A stretch of DNA of 64,000 nucleotides, taken from NCBI GenBank assembly GCA_040219275.1, contig JAVJSU010000007.1, positions 124,001 to 188,000 on the forward strand. The letters run 5' to 3'. Origin of the DNA: JAVJSU01 sp040219275. GTDB taxonomy: Bacteria > Chloroflexota > Anaerolineae > Aggregatilineales > Phototrophicaceae. Position numbers and translations under genes: made by a program. The notes under the pieces were generated by a model. That model saw nothing but the letters and a program-made list of their open reading frames with translations, searched no databases and was not told where the DNA came from. Shown piece after piece: positions 1-8,396 of this stretch. Position 1 is the stretch's first letter, and each line of letters starts with the position of its first letter.

Positions 1-1
1 A

Positions 2-604
2 TTAGAATTTATTGGACATCAGCGTGTGCGTTCAAGTTTCTTTGAGCGAGAGAACACATGGACGATAAACTTGCGTGGTCAAATGCGGACAATTTCCGCC
101 GAACTTAGCGGATTAAATGGTAAACTTCATGTCTATGTGGATAGACAGTTGGTTTATGAAACGCCATGGACAAAATTATTTCGATTTTCCCATGATTTCA
201 TGATTGATGGCGTTCCTTCTAGCATCCTCTATTATTTAGAAGATGACTACACTGTTCCACATATGTATCTGATTGTCGATCATATCAACGTTGAAACAGG
301 GCGGAATGTAGGCAAAACCACATTGCCGATCTGGTCGTGGATATTTGCGATGATGTGTTTCATTATCCCTATCATGACAATTGGTGGCGCTATTCCGGCG
401 CTGATTGGTGGACTTGGTGGGATATTTTCGCTTGCAACCGCAAACCGCCGCGCCGAATCCGAATGGGTAAGGGTGGTGAAAATCATAGGAATCGTCATCG
501 TTACGTGGGTGGTATTTATTATGTTCATTTATACGTTTAGTCCCGATGCACGCGAGGCGTTTGCGCTCGGTTTTCGTGAAGGCGTTGAATCAGGCTTGCG
601 ATAG
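2..604 (+). CDS. Membrane protein of unknown function, 5' end cut by window edge
   Basis: The frame stays open back to the first bases of the window, and the first in-frame start-like codon (GTG at 26) has no Shine-Dalgarno sequence, so this is probably the 3' part of a longer gene. The visible N-terminal part is soluble, with alternating beta-type segments. It is followed by one long hydrophobic stretch (about residues 108-147 of the visible product, rich in Gly/Ile and likely two short helices) and a second helix near residues 156-177, then a short charged tail. I do not recognise a family. Membrane location is read from the sequence; no role can be assigned. Confidence 0.75.
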   Translation, partial: LEFIGHQRVRSSFFERENTWTINLRGQMRTISAELSGLNGKLHVYVDRQLVYETPWTKLFRFSHDFMIDGVPSSILYYLEDDYTVPHMYLIVDHINVETGRNVGKTTLPIWSWIFAMMCFIIPIMTIGGAIPALIGGLGGIFSLATANRRAESEWVRVVKIIGIVIVTWVVFIMFIYTFSPDAREAFALGFREGVESGLR

Positions 605-731
605 CCATCAGTAATGATTCTGCAAGCAGATGGGCGGCATCATAATTGTCGTCCATTTTACCCTCATTGAGCATCTGATCTTCCCCCGTTTTCAAAATCG
701 TCAGCAAGGCGTAGGATAGTCTCTCTCGCAT
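537..731 (-). CDS. Possible small protein of unknown function
   Basis: An ATG-initiated 64-codon frame on the minus strand, convergent with the membrane-protein gene and overlapping its last 68 bases. Over 605-731, where nothing lies opposite, it reads as a plausible amphipathic helical protein rich in Leu, Ala, Asp and Glu. No Shine-Dalgarno sequence or family signature is visible. It could be a real small gene, a remnant, or chance; the overlap counts against it. Confidence 0.3.
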   Translation of the reverse strand: MRERLSYALLTILKTGEDQMLNEGKMDDNYDAAHLLAESLLMAIASLIQRLHENRAQTPRVHRD

Positions 732-793
732 TAACACCCATATTGCGCTAAATTATCTGGTCATTAATACACGGATAAAATGGAGAACACTTT

Positions 794-2068
794 ATGCGAC
801 TATCAAAATCAGCGAGCGGCTTATTTATGCTCCTGTGTTTCCTATTGGCGGCATGTACCCTGCCGACTTCCGACAGCGACGATACGCCGGAAATTACGGG
901 TGCGCCGATTGTCACGATTGCCTCACCGCTCCCAAATGCCTCCTACGCGGAAGGGGTTTCGGTGATTATTCAAGCGTCTATCAGCAATGCCGGGGCGGAC
1001 ATCAACCGCGTGGAGATTTCTGTGGATAACACCGTTATCGCCACCAAAACCGACCCGAACCCGACAGGCGCGCTGACTTTTAGTGTGACTCAATCGTGGT
1101 CAGCGGAAGTTGATAGTCAGCATAGTATTGCGGTGACGGCGTTCCGTGAAGACGGCACAGCCAGCACCCCGGCGACGGTTATCGTCAATGTGGTTGATCC
1201 GACGACGCTCTCTGGCGGTGATGATGATACCGACACGACCACAGATGGCGGGTCTTCACAGCAGGCGAGTGGTGGCGATACCACGACAAATAATACCAAC
1301 ACGAATACGACCGGAAATGCGACCAATACCGCCGCGCCCACCAACACCGCCGCACCGACCAATACCGCCGCACCGACGCAGGTCCCTGCGACAGAAGCGC
1401 CCACCGTGCCAACTGCACGCTTCACGACGGGCATTAATGTCCGTAGCGGTCCCGGCACCAATTTCGAGCCACCTATCGGCAACTTCGCCGCCAATGACAC
1501 CACAGAAATTCTGGCGCTGAATACCAATGGCACATGGTATAGAGTGCGCTTCCGTGGCACGGATGGTTGGGTTTTCGCGCAATTGGTTGAGGTCGAAGGT
1601 GACATTAGCAGTTTACCGCGTGAAGTGGGTCCGGCGACACCTGTACCGCCGCCTACTGTCGTTCCAACACCTGTCGTTCCACCAACTGCTGTTGGAGCAT
1701 CGAATCTGGCATTTGCCAATCAATCTGTATCAAGCGCCGTCCCGCCCGTCTGCGGTGTACAATTCACGATTACAGTCACCGTGACCAACAACGGCACTGT
1801 GCAATCCGGTGAGGCGCGTGTACTCGTTGAAGATGTCCACACGGCATCTGGTACGGTACGAGCCACCTATGATGGCGGTTTGTTGCCAACGGGCGGTCTT
1901 GCCCCCGGTCAGAGTCATACGATTGTCGCGCCGTTGACCGTTTCAGCTAATTATGACGAACCCCACTTTATCCGGATCAAACTTGATCCCAATAATCAGG
2001 TGACGGAAAGCAACGAAACCGATAATGAACAGCAATTGCCGTATACGTTACAACGGGGTGGTTGCTAG
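794..2068 (+). CDS. Lipoprotein with Ig-like, SH3b and CARDB domains
   Basis: This is an exported, lipid-anchored protein: a hydrophobic signal ends in a lipobox with the modified Cys at residue 21 (LLAAC). Next come an Ig-like module (about 36-135), a low-complexity Asp/Thr/Asn linker with three tandem TNTAAP-type units (136-205), a bacterial SH3 domain (about 209-267, with the typical NVRSGPG loop), a Pro-rich linker, and a CARDB-like beta domain (about 303-418) with two Cys that could form a disulfide. SH3b and CARDB domains commonly bind cell-wall or extracellular polymers, so an envelope role is inferred. GGAG lies 8 nt before the ATG, and a strong terminator follows. Domain calls are confident; the ligand is unknown. 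Confidence 0.9.
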   Translation: MRLSKSASGLFMLLCFLLAACTLPTSDSDDTPEITGAPIVTIASPLPNASYAEGVSVIIQASISNAGADINRVEISVDNTVIATKTDPNPTGALTFSVTQSWSAEVDSQHSIAVTAFREDGTASTPATVIVNVVDPTTLSGGDDDTDTTTDGGSSQQASGGDTTTNNTNTNTTGNATNTAAPTNTAAPTNTAAPTQVPATEAPTVPTARFTTGINVRSGPGTNFEPPIGNFAANDTTEILALNTNGTWYRVRFRGTDGWVFAQLVEVEGDISSLPREVGPATPVPPPTVVPTPVVPPTAVGASNLAFANQSVSSAVPPVCGVQFTITVTVTNNGTVQSGEARVLVEDVHTASGTVRATYDGGLLPTGGLAPGQSHTIVAPLTVSANYDEPHFIRIKLDPNNQVTESNETDNEQQLPYTLQRGGC

Positions 2069-2104
2069 CACAGACTGCATAAATTCGGGATTCATGTAAA
2101 ATAG

Positions 2105-2143
2105 ATGGAGAAGCCTGCATGAATGGGCTTCTCCATTTTTATT
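2105..2143 (+). terminator. Rho-independent terminator after the SH3/CARDB lipoprotein
   Basis: An 11-bp perfect stem (2105-2115 with 2126-2136) encloses a 10-nt loop and is followed directly by a T-rich run. Confidence 0.9.
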
Positions 2144-2156
2144 AGCGATATTACGG

Positions 2157-2699
2157 ATGACGATGTTTCTGGAAACGATTCAGCAATCCCCTACAGCGCT
2201 CGTGCTGGCAATACTTCAGCAGGATTTACCGGCAGGGTTGCGTATTTTACGACAGGCACAGCTTCAGCATAATCAATGGCGCGTTCAGTTTCGCATCATC
2301 GGGGAGAGTCACGCCATTACGCTTAGTTATCAGCATGAAGTTGTTTTTCATGAAGTGCTCGCCTGTGTGGAGGTGTCACCGGAGCACTGCACGCATTATC
2401 AGCCTTTTCGCACCCTGCAAGACCATCACTATACACAAACAGTCGTTCCGCAACGCCAGTATAGCGTACAGATCAATTTCGACCCGAACCCTGCATGGCG
2501 CATAGCGGAAGACAGCGATCCAATGATTGAATTTGCCTTTCCCAATGTCGGCACGCTTACGCCTGTCACGCGCATCCATTGGCGCATGGAAAATCAGAGG
2601 CTGACGTGGTGGACGCTCCACACCTATCCGCACGCGGGCGATGTGACCTATGTGCACAGTCGTTCGCAGGTCAATTTAGAAGATGTGGGCAACGGCTAA
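2157..2699 (+). CDS. Hypothetical soluble protein
   Basis: A 180-residue protein with no signal peptide or membrane helix. It has a short helical N-terminus and then mostly beta-strand-like sequence with regularly spaced aromatic residues, as in a compact beta-rich domain. Its ATG lies 13 nt after the preceding terminator, so it must have its own promoter or use readthrough. An in-frame ATG two codons later is an alternative start. I do not recognise the family and infer no function. Confidence 0.7.
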   Translation: MTMFLETIQQSPTALVLAILQQDLPAGLRILRQAQLQHNQWRVQFRIIGESHAITLSYQHEVVFHEVLACVEVSPEHCTHYQPFRTLQDHHYTQTVVPQRQYSVQINFDPNPAWRIAEDSDPMIEFAFPNVGTLTPVTRIHWRMENQRLTWWTLHTYPHAGDVTYVHSRSQVNLEDVGNG

Positions 2700-2801
2700 T
2701 GTGTGGCAAGAGGGCAACTTACTACGTTTTATTGTGCAGATGCTAAAATTGCGTACAATCAAGCATATAGATAAACACTTTCAAAAACCGGAGGGACTTC
2801 C

Positions 2802-3257
2802 ATGTTAGAATCTATTCTCGCCGCGATTGCCTGGACAACACTGGCGATTGTTGCATCTCAAGCGACGAGTATTGCCATTATGTGGTGGTTGGGACTTCCG
2901 CCAAAAAAACTCATCCATGAAATTGAAGTCGTACAAAATGCGGCGGTTGGCGCGTGTTTCTTCATTATTTCGCTCACGGCATCGTTATTCATCGGCGTTT
3001 ACTTTAGCGATGGGTTTAGCCGTGTCCAGACCTTCGGGGATAGTGCGGCATGGTTCATTATGGGCTTGCTGATCTCCGCCGTGTATGTGGCGATTGCGTT
3101 TGCCATCACCCACCGCGTTATGGGACGTGAGAATAATGAAAGCGTCTACGGCTATATGCGCCGTGAAATCGTCGAAGAGCAGAACGCATCACTGGCGTTT
3201 TTCCTCGGCGGCATCTCTGTTTCACCGTTCCTTGCGATGGTGTTTCAGATTATCTAG
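2802..3257 (+). CDS. DUF350-like integral membrane protein
   Basis: A 151-residue protein with four predicted membrane helices, at about 5-30, 43-67, 80-106 and 131-150. The pattern of short loops, a Glu/Asn-rich start to the second helix (EVVQNAAVG) and a later ENNESVY/EEQNAS region fits the DUF350 (UPF0719) group of small four-helix proteins, whose function is poorly known. GGAGGG lies about 8 nt before the ATG, and a terminator follows within 30 nt, so it looks like a single-gene unit. The family call rests on overall pattern and is moderate. Confidence 0.75.
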   Translation: MLESILAAIAWTTLAIVASQATSIAIMWWLGLPPKKLIHEIEVVQNAAVGACFFIISLTASLFIGVYFSDGFSRVQTFGDSAAWFIMGLLISAVYVAIAFAITHRVMGRENNESVYGYMRREIVEEQNASLAFFLGGISVSPFLAMVFQII

Positions 3258-3284
3258 CACATCCCCAAAACACGATATTTTGAG

Positions 3285-3318
3285 TAGCCCTTTGAGTGCA
3301 ATCGAGGGCTATTTTTAT
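3285..3318 (+). terminator. Rho-independent terminator after the DUF350-like gene
   Basis: A 7-bp stem TAGCCCT/AGGGCTA (3285-3291 with 3305-3311) is followed by a T run. Confidence 0.8.
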
Positions 3319-3422
3319 TGCCCACGTTTATAACCAATCCACCCAATCAGTTGCCTCCCATCATGAAACTCTCTACACTAGAATCAGATGACTTTATTGC
3401 GTTTGAAAGGATGAATTATCCT

Positions 3423-4826
3423 ATGAAGATTACATTTCATGGCGCGGCACGGACGGTAACGGGATCAAAGCATTTGATCGAAGTGAACGACACGCGCATT
3501 CTGCTTGATTGCGGGATGGTGCAGGGCAGGCGTAACGAGAGCTTTGAACAAAATAAGAAATTGCCGTTTGATGCCAGTCAGGTTGATGTGCTGGTGCTCT
3601 CCCATGCCCATATCGACCACTCCGGCAACATCCCCAACCTCGTTAAAAGTGGTTTTAATGGCGATATTGTCTGCACCTCCGCCACGCGTGATCTGTGCGC
3701 TACCATGCTCCCTGATAGCGGGCATATTCAAGAACGGGACGCGGAATTCGTCAATAAGAAGCGCAAGCGCAAAGGGTTGGAGCCGGTAGAGCCAATTTAT
3801 ACCCAGCAAGATGCCTTTAAGAGTTTGGATTACTTCACGACACAAAGTTACTATCGCACCCGCAACATCGCGCCCGGTGTGAGCTTAACGTTCTACGATG
3901 CCGGACACATGCTTGGGAGTGCGATTGTCGTGCTTGATATTGTCGATCAGGAGACGAAAGTAGACACACGTCTCGTCTTTAGCGGGGACATCGGGCGGGC
4001 AGACATTCCCATCATTCGTGATCCTGATGTGATGGATAGGGCGGATATTCTCATCATGGAAAGCACCTACGGGGATCGTCTACATGAAGCGGTAGAAGAT
4101 GCGGAAAAGAAACTTGAGCGTATCGTCGTCGAGACCTATAAGCGTGGCGGGTCGATTGTTATGCCGTCTTTCGCAGTCGGACGGACGCAACAATTGGTCT
4201 ATACGTTGCATCGTCTGGCTAATCAGGGTGATATTCCCCGTATGCCCATTTTCGTGGATAGCCCGCTGGCGGTGGATGCAACGGCGGTCTTTAAGTTGCA
4301 CCCTGAATGCTACGATGATGAAATCCGCGCCTTTATGGAAAGCCCGGAGGTACAGAACCCGTTCGGTTTTGATGACCTGACGTATATCCGCAAAGTGGAA
4401 GATAGCAAGCAACTGAACTTCCGGCGTGACCCGTGCATCATCATCAGCGCCAGTGGCATGGTAGAATTCGGGCGTATTTTGCATCACGTTAAGAATCGGG
4501 TGGAAAATCCGAATACGACCATCCTGATTACGGGCTGGCAAGCGCCCCATACACTCGGTAGGCGTTTTGTGGAAGGTGCAGAGACCGTCAGAATTTTCGG
4601 CGAGGAATATCAGCGCAAGGCACAGGTAGAAGTCCTGAATGGCTTCAGCGGTCACGCAGATCGTGATGAACTGCTGAGCTGGTTCGGCGCGATGTCCACA
4701 CCGCCCAAGCATACATTTTTGGTGCATGGCGAAGAAGACTCGGCATTGGCGCTGAGTGGGGCGCTCAAGGAAAAGTTCCACTCGACGGTGGAAGTGCCTG
4801 TGATGGGGCAGAGCTTCACGGTATAG
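3423..4826 (+). CDS. Metallo-beta-lactamase/beta-CASP RNA-processing nuclease
   Basis: A cytoplasmic zinc-dependent nuclease of the beta-CASP group (CPSF73/Ysh1-like), which acts on RNA in characterised members. The start at 3423 puts the family's normal MKITFHGAA N-terminus first. GAAAGGAT lies about 11 nt upstream, and the frame is open further upstream but shows no homology-like sequence. The zinc motif HAHIDH is at residues 61-66. Later conserved sites are the GHMLGS histidine, FSGDIGR aspartate, the beta-CASP segment around PSFAVGR, ISASGM, and the C-terminal FSGHAD histidine. Its length of 467 residues is typical. All catalytic residues I can place are present. It stands alone between two unrelated genes. 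Confidence 0.93.
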   Translation: MKITFHGAARTVTGSKHLIEVNDTRILLDCGMVQGRRNESFEQNKKLPFDASQVDVLVLSHAHIDHSGNIPNLVKSGFNGDIVCTSATRDLCATMLPDSGHIQERDAEFVNKKRKRKGLEPVEPIYTQQDAFKSLDYFTTQSYYRTRNIAPGVSLTFYDAGHMLGSAIVVLDIVDQETKVDTRLVFSGDIGRADIPIIRDPDVMDRADILIMESTYGDRLHEAVEDAEKKLERIVVETYKRGGSIVMPSFAVGRTQQLVYTLHRLANQGDIPRMPIFVDSPLAVDATAVFKLHPECYDDEIRAFMESPEVQNPFGFDDLTYIRKVEDSKQLNFRRDPCIIISASGMVEFGRILHHVKNRVENPNTTILITGWQAPHTLGRRFVEGAETVRIFGEEYQRKAQVEVLNGFSGHADRDELLSWFGAMSTPPKHTFLVHGEEDSALALSGALKEKFHSTVEVPVMGQSFTV

Positions 4827-4933
4827 GGGACATTGCCTGTGACGATTCTAATATGCTTCTTATTGCGTTGAAATCAAAAGTCGGTTATCCTAAAGCTATA
4901 AACGGACGATAGTCCACTTAGGAGTGTATTATT

Positions 4934-5737
4934 ATGGCTTTTCCCTTACAGATGACTGCTGTCGAACCCGGTTTCGTGAGTGAGTCCGCGTTTCAATATT
5001 ACCCGGCGGATACCTTCCCGACGATTCACCCCGTCCACTGGCTGAACTCGCATTTCGCCGTGGGTGGCTGGAGTCCGCTTCAACGCCTGAGCGGGATGCT
5101 CACCGCCCACATGACGCGCATCGCCCCGCGTAACGGCTTTACGTGGCATCCGCACCGTGCGCTTGAAATTTATACGTGGGTGCTCGAAGGCGAACTGTAT
5201 CATGAGGATACTACTGGCGGTAAAGGGATCATCCATGCAGGTGAGCTACAGCGCATGTTCGCCGGAGATTACATCGAGCATCAAGAACTGAACATCTCAG
5301 ATAATCCGGCGCGGGTCATTCAAATCTGGTATGTCGCGGATCGTCACCATCGCGGGATCGAACCTCATTATCAGCAGGTGGGGCGGAGCGAGTTGCCCAG
5401 AAAGCGGATCGGCGACGCGACAGTTTTCGGTTTGATCGGTGAAGGATCGCCGATGCAACAGCACATGACCGGACGCTTAACCGCGACGACTATTGATGCA
5501 GGTGGTTTGACGACGGTTGAAAATCCCCGTGAGGATGAAGATTTGTTCCTGTATGTCACCGATGGCACGGGCAAGGCGGTGAATGCGGATGCCGATGCAC
5601 GCGGGCACGTGGCTTCTCTGGGGCAGTATGATGTCATTCTCGCACAGCACGACGCAGATACGACCACAATCAGCGCGGGCGACGATAACCCTCTGCATTA
5701 TATGAGCTTCTATTTGCCGAAGTTTATCGGTGCGTAG
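4934..5737 (+). CDS. Pirin family bicupin protein
   Basis: A 267-residue pirin-like protein made of two cupin domains. The N-terminal cupin keeps the expected metal ligands: His72 and His74 in the HPHRALE motif, and His116 plus Glu118 in the EHQE motif. Bacterial pirins of this kind include quercetin-degrading dioxygenases and redox-sensing regulators, so the real substrate is open. The C-terminal cupin is degenerate, as in the family. AGGAG lies about 10 nt before the ATG. The gene converges with the HNH remnant downstream, and a small hairpin at 5750-5775 between them could end transcription. Confidence 0.9.
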   Translation: MAFPLQMTAVEPGFVSESAFQYYPADTFPTIHPVHWLNSHFAVGGWSPLQRLSGMLTAHMTRIAPRNGFTWHPHRALEIYTWVLEGELYHEDTTGGKGIIHAGELQRMFAGDYIEHQELNISDNPARVIQIWYVADRHHRGIEPHYQQVGRSELPRKRIGDATVFGLIGEGSPMQQHMTGRLTATTIDAGGLTTVENPREDEDLFLYVTDGTGKAVNADADARGHVASLGQYDVILAQHDADTTTISAGDDNPLHYMSFYLPKFIGA

Positions 5738-5743
5738 CTAACT

Positions 5744-6157
5744 TTAATCGGGTGGATGGTATCCGCTATCCACCCATCGTTGTCTTGCTACAACAAGTAT
5801 GGGTCTATTCATCTTTAATCGCAGAATTGTTGCCCGCCCCGATGGTGAAAGCCCATTAATTAGTATTCCACGCTCAATCCACTCAAAATGTTCGTCCCAC
5901 TGTTGCTTGCGGGGATTAAATAATGCAACACCTGCGCCTGATTCAGGATCAATCGAAATAGTTACTGCTCTCTTATGATTGTTGCAATTTCAACACGAAA
6001 GACAAAGATTCGATAAATTGTTACCACCGTCGGGATCAATATGATCGACCTGCATCGTTTGCCCCGTATTGACTTCGCAGGTTCGACAATATTCGCAACA
6101 CCCTTTTGCCCGTTCATAAACTTGCTCACGAAGTTTATCCCATTGAGACTTACTCAT
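5744..6157 (-). pseudogene. HNH endonuclease interrupted by an in-frame TGA
   Basis: Read from the ATG at 6157, the product starts with an HNH nuclease N-terminus: CEYC zinc half-site, then VDHIDPDGG with the catalytic DH pair, then NLCLSC. A TGA at 5992-5990 stops it. Read past that codon, the same frame runs to a TAA at 5744 and encodes the family's normal second half: NCNNHK, a DPESG.V.LFNPR segment, a WDEHFEW segment, a GLSPSGRATI segment and a closing HPP. With the TGA counted as one residue the length is 137, typical of the family. The start overlaps the end of the upstream partner gene by 8 nt. Either a TGG-to-TGA type mutation or a sequence error would explain it. Confidence 0.85.
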
Positions 6158-6569
6158 TAGGTGCCTTGAAGTCCTCCTGATTGAAGCTATATCCGCGTGA
6201 CTGCAAAATTTGCGCGGCTTCTGCTTTACGGAGCATAAGACGATCAGCACGGTTTACATAATCATCAAGTTCTTTTACGTCCTGCTCACTTATCGAGCCT
6301 TCGGCGTTTTTGTCCATAAGCTCGTGAGCATGTCGTTGTACCGTCTCCGGCAATTGCTCACGCGCGATTGTCCATAACGCATCATCAGAGAGGTGTATCA
6401 ACGCATCAATTTCTGCTTGTACTTCCGGTTCTAGTTCTGGAAGTGGTGATTGCAATGAGCGAAGATGGTCAATAAGTACCTGTTCGATTGGTTGTGCCGT
6501 ACTTTGTGCAATGCGTTTGGCACGTTCGGAAATGTCATCCGGTAAGTTCAATAAAATTTGATCGCTCAC
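6150..6569 (-). CDS. Partner protein of the HNH nuclease, antitoxin-like N-terminus
   Basis: A 139-residue soluble, mostly helical protein. The start is a GTG with AGAGGA 7 nt upstream. The N-terminus (QILLNLPDDISERAKRIAQ followed by a helix) resembles ribbon-helix-helix or VapB-like DNA-binding N-termini. The rest is a charged helical region. Its TAA overlaps the ATG of the HNH gene, so the two were translated together. Proteins like this commonly sit upstream of small HNH genes. Whether it neutralises or guides the nuclease is unknown. The gene is intact although the partner is broken. Confidence 0.75.
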   Translation of the reverse strand: MSDQILLNLPDDISERAKRIAQSTAQPIEQVLIDHLRSLQSPLPELEPEVQAEIDALIHLSDDALWTIAREQLPETVQRHAHELMDKNAEGSISEQDVKELDDYVNRADRLMLRKAEAAQILQSRGYSFNQEDFKAPNE

Positions 6570-6626
6570 ACGGTTGTCCTCTAACCTACATTTTCATCTA
6601 TTGTAGCCTATTTTGAGGATATTTGA

Positions 6627-7220
6627 TTAACCCTTCAACGTTTCCGCGTACGCGGCGATGTGATCCAGCGCACGATGGAGATGCACCGTATCGTCGTAGA
6701 GTTTGCTCATCATCAACGCGCCCTCGACCAGCGAAATCACCACCGTCGCCACCACATCGCCATTGGTATATGGGCGTAATTCACCCTGTTCAATCCCGTT
6801 AGAGACGATGTATTGCATCACCCATCGCACATCATCCATCGCTTTTTGTGCGCGTTCTTTAAGTGGTGGCAATTTGTCATCCGCTTCAATCGCGGTGTTG
6901 AGGATGGGGCAACCGCCGGGAATCACCGGATTCGTCACCAATCCCAGAAACGTCCGTGCAACCTGTAGCAAGCCGTCCACCGCATTTTCTGCGCGGGACA
7001 TCGCATCGCGCATTTCTTGATTGCGGATGCGAATGGCATAATCGAACGCTTCCAGTACGATTTCTTCTTTGCCCGCAAAATGACGGTAGATTCCGCCTTT
7101 CTTGATGCCTGTCGCGTCAATTAGATCGTTCATAGATGTGCCGTCGTAGCCCTTGATGTTAAACAATAGGGCGGCTTCATGCACGATCATTTCTCGTGTT
7201 TTCTCTCCTTTAGTGACCAT
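6627..7220 (-). CDS. TetR/AcrR family transcriptional regulator
   Basis: A 197-residue DNA-binding repressor. The N-terminal helix-turn-helix covers about residues 8-58, with the typical REMIVHEAALLF first helix and the GIKKGGIYRHFAGKEE recognition region. The C-terminal ligand-binding domain includes a GGCPILNTAIEADD segment common in the YcdC/AcrR-type subgroup. It is transcribed away from the SDR-like gene across a 312-nt gap holding two matching palindromes, so it probably represses itself and the SDR gene until an unknown small molecule binds. An ATG ten codons further in would break the first helix, so the longer start is kept. Confidence 0.93.
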   Translation of the reverse strand: MVTKGEKTREMIVHEAALLFNIKGYDGTSMNDLIDATGIKKGGIYRHFAGKEEIVLEAFDYAIRIRNQEMRDAMSRAENAVDGLLQVARTFLGLVTNPVIPGGCPILNTAIEADDKLPPLKERAQKAMDDVRWVMQYIVSNGIEQGELRPYTNGDVVATVVISLVEGALMMSKLYDDTVHLHRALDHIAAYAETLKG

Positions 7221-7248
7221 CTCGCATCTTAGACTTTCTACTCTTTAT

Positions 7249-7264
7249 GATACCAATTGGTATC
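7249..7264. promoter_or_regulatory. Putative TetR operator 1
   Basis: A perfect 16-bp palindrome, GATACCAATTGGTATC, starts 29 nt upstream of the TetR start codon, a position suited to autoregulation. Confidence 0.8.
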
Positions 7265-7409
7265 TATTGTGCGCTTTTGGAAATCAATCGTCAATAGAAC
7301 AGGCGTTATAACATAGTCTCAAATACAGTAACACGCTCAATGAAGTCTCGCCTGAAATAAAACTTATGTTCTGTTTTGTGACTACTCATCAATCACTCAT
7401 AAAACACTA

Positions 7410-7439
7410 TTGACTTTAAAAGAGACCAAATGGTATCTT
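7410..7439 (+). promoter_or_regulatory. Putative promoter of the SDR-like gene
   Basis: TTGACT (7410-7415) and TATCTT (7434-7439) are separated by 18 nt. The -10 box and most of the spacer lie inside operator 2, so bound repressor would block polymerase. Confidence 0.55.
7422..7437. promoter_or_regulatory. Putative TetR operator 2
   Basis: GAGACCAAATGGTATC matches operator 1 at 14 of 16 positions and lies on the SDR side of the intergenic region, overlapping the predicted SDR promoter. Confidence 0.75.
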
Positions 7440-7532
7440 TTTACTAGCAACACAACGCGGATCACATATAAGACCGCAACAGGATTTGTTGAACTGTTTT
7501 GTCAACTTTACATAATCTAAGGAGCATTACCG

Positions 7533-8300
7533 ATGTTATTGGACTCAAAAAATGCAGTGATCTTCGCGGCAACCGGCGCAATTGCGAGTGTTGTTGCCCG
7601 TCAATTTGCTAAAGAAGGCGCGACAGTCTGGCTTTCTGGTCGTAATGAAGCGACACTCAAAGAATTAGCAGATGCTATCCGCGCTGATGGCGGTACGGCG
7701 CATGTGGATGTCGTCGATGCGACGGATACCGAAGCCGTGACCACCTATGTTGACCGTGTTGCAGAGGCGGGCGTAATCGACGTGATGTTCAACGGCATCG
7801 GCGCACGTCCGGTTGATCTTGGTTATCCGATCCCTGCGGCGGCGATCACTTACGAGCAGTTCATGATCCCGTTCAATAAAATCGTCTGGTCAACCTTCCT
7901 TACGTCGCGTGCAGTGGGCGGGAAGATGGCACAAACCGGAGGCGGTTCTATCGTGACCTTAACCGCGACCCTCAGTAGCATGACCGCGCCGTTTATGGAA
8001 AATATTGTCGCCGCTAGCGCCGCAATCGAAGGTTTGACCCGTTCCCTCGCGGGCGAATTTGGTCCGGCGGGTGTGCGCGTAAATTGTGTGCGTGGGAATG
8101 CCATGCCGGAAACACGCACGATTCAGGAAACGGGCGCAGGATATGCGGAACTCGGAATTAATATTCCGATGGTTATGCCCCCGCTTGGTCGCCCGATTAG
8201 CGTGCTTGAGACCGCCAAAACCGCCGCGTTCCTCGCCTCTGATCTTGCCAGTGGCATGACCGGACAGGTCGTGACCGTCAGCGCAGGTGCATTCGTCTAA
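7533..8300 (+). CDS. SDR-like Rossmann protein lacking the catalytic Tyr/Lys
   Basis: A 255-residue protein with the short-chain dehydrogenase fold. It has an N-terminal beta-alpha-beta with a weakened nucleotide motif (TGAIASV instead of TGxxxGxG, residues 14-20), FNGIG in place of NNAG (86-90), and the EGLTRSLAGEFGP.GVRVN helix-strand typical of SDRs. Where the YxxxK pair should sit (about 155-166) there is no Tyr and no Lys. So it may not be an ordinary oxidoreductase; it could bind cofactor only, or use other chemistry. A good AAGGAG site precedes the ATG. The TetR operators suggest ligand-induced expression. Confidence 0.9.
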   Translation: MLLDSKNAVIFAATGAIASVVARQFAKEGATVWLSGRNEATLKELADAIRADGGTAHVDVVDATDTEAVTTYVDRVAEAGVIDVMFNGIGARPVDLGYPIPAAAITYEQFMIPFNKIVWSTFLTSRAVGGKMAQTGGGSIVTLTATLSSMTAPFMENIVAASAAIEGLTRSLAGEFGPAGVRVNCVRGNAMPETRTIQETGAGYAELGINIPMVMPPLGRPISVLETAKTAAFLASDLASGMTGQVVTVSAGAFV

Positions 8301-8349
8301 TATCCCGTAAAAAGACTCCGTTAAACGCGAACAAAATCTATTCATTATG

Positions 8350-8385
8350 CCGCCGTGTTGTCGGTAGGTGTCTTCAACGCGGCGG
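8350..8385. terminator. Hairpin between convergent SDR and RodZ-like genes
   Basis: CCGCCGTGTTG at 8350-8360 pairs with CAACGCGGCGG at 8375-8385, with one non-Watson-Crick pair. There is no strong T run on either side, so it may be a bidirectional terminator of modest strength. Confidence 0.5.
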
Positions 8386-8396
8386 TACATCTTCAC

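Noticed and set aside
1117..1719. A 200-codon minus-strand frame opposite the SH3/CARDB lipoprotein
   Set aside because: It is the antisense of a low-complexity Thr/Pro/Ala linker and has Val/Gly-rich artefact sequence.
4080..4781. A 233-codon minus-strand frame opposite the beta-CASP nuclease
   Set aside because: The plus-strand gene has full catalytic motifs over the same region; the minus frame shows none.
5750..5775. GGGTGGAT/ATCCACCC hairpin as a terminator of the pirin gene
   Set aside because: It lies in the coding tail of the HNH remnant and has no T run, so termination cannot be supported from sequence alone.
5990..5992. Selenocysteine at the in-frame TGA of the HNH gene
   Set aside because: HNH nucleases are not known selenoproteins, and no clear bSECIS-like hairpin is apparent right after the codon; nonsense mutation or error is simpler.
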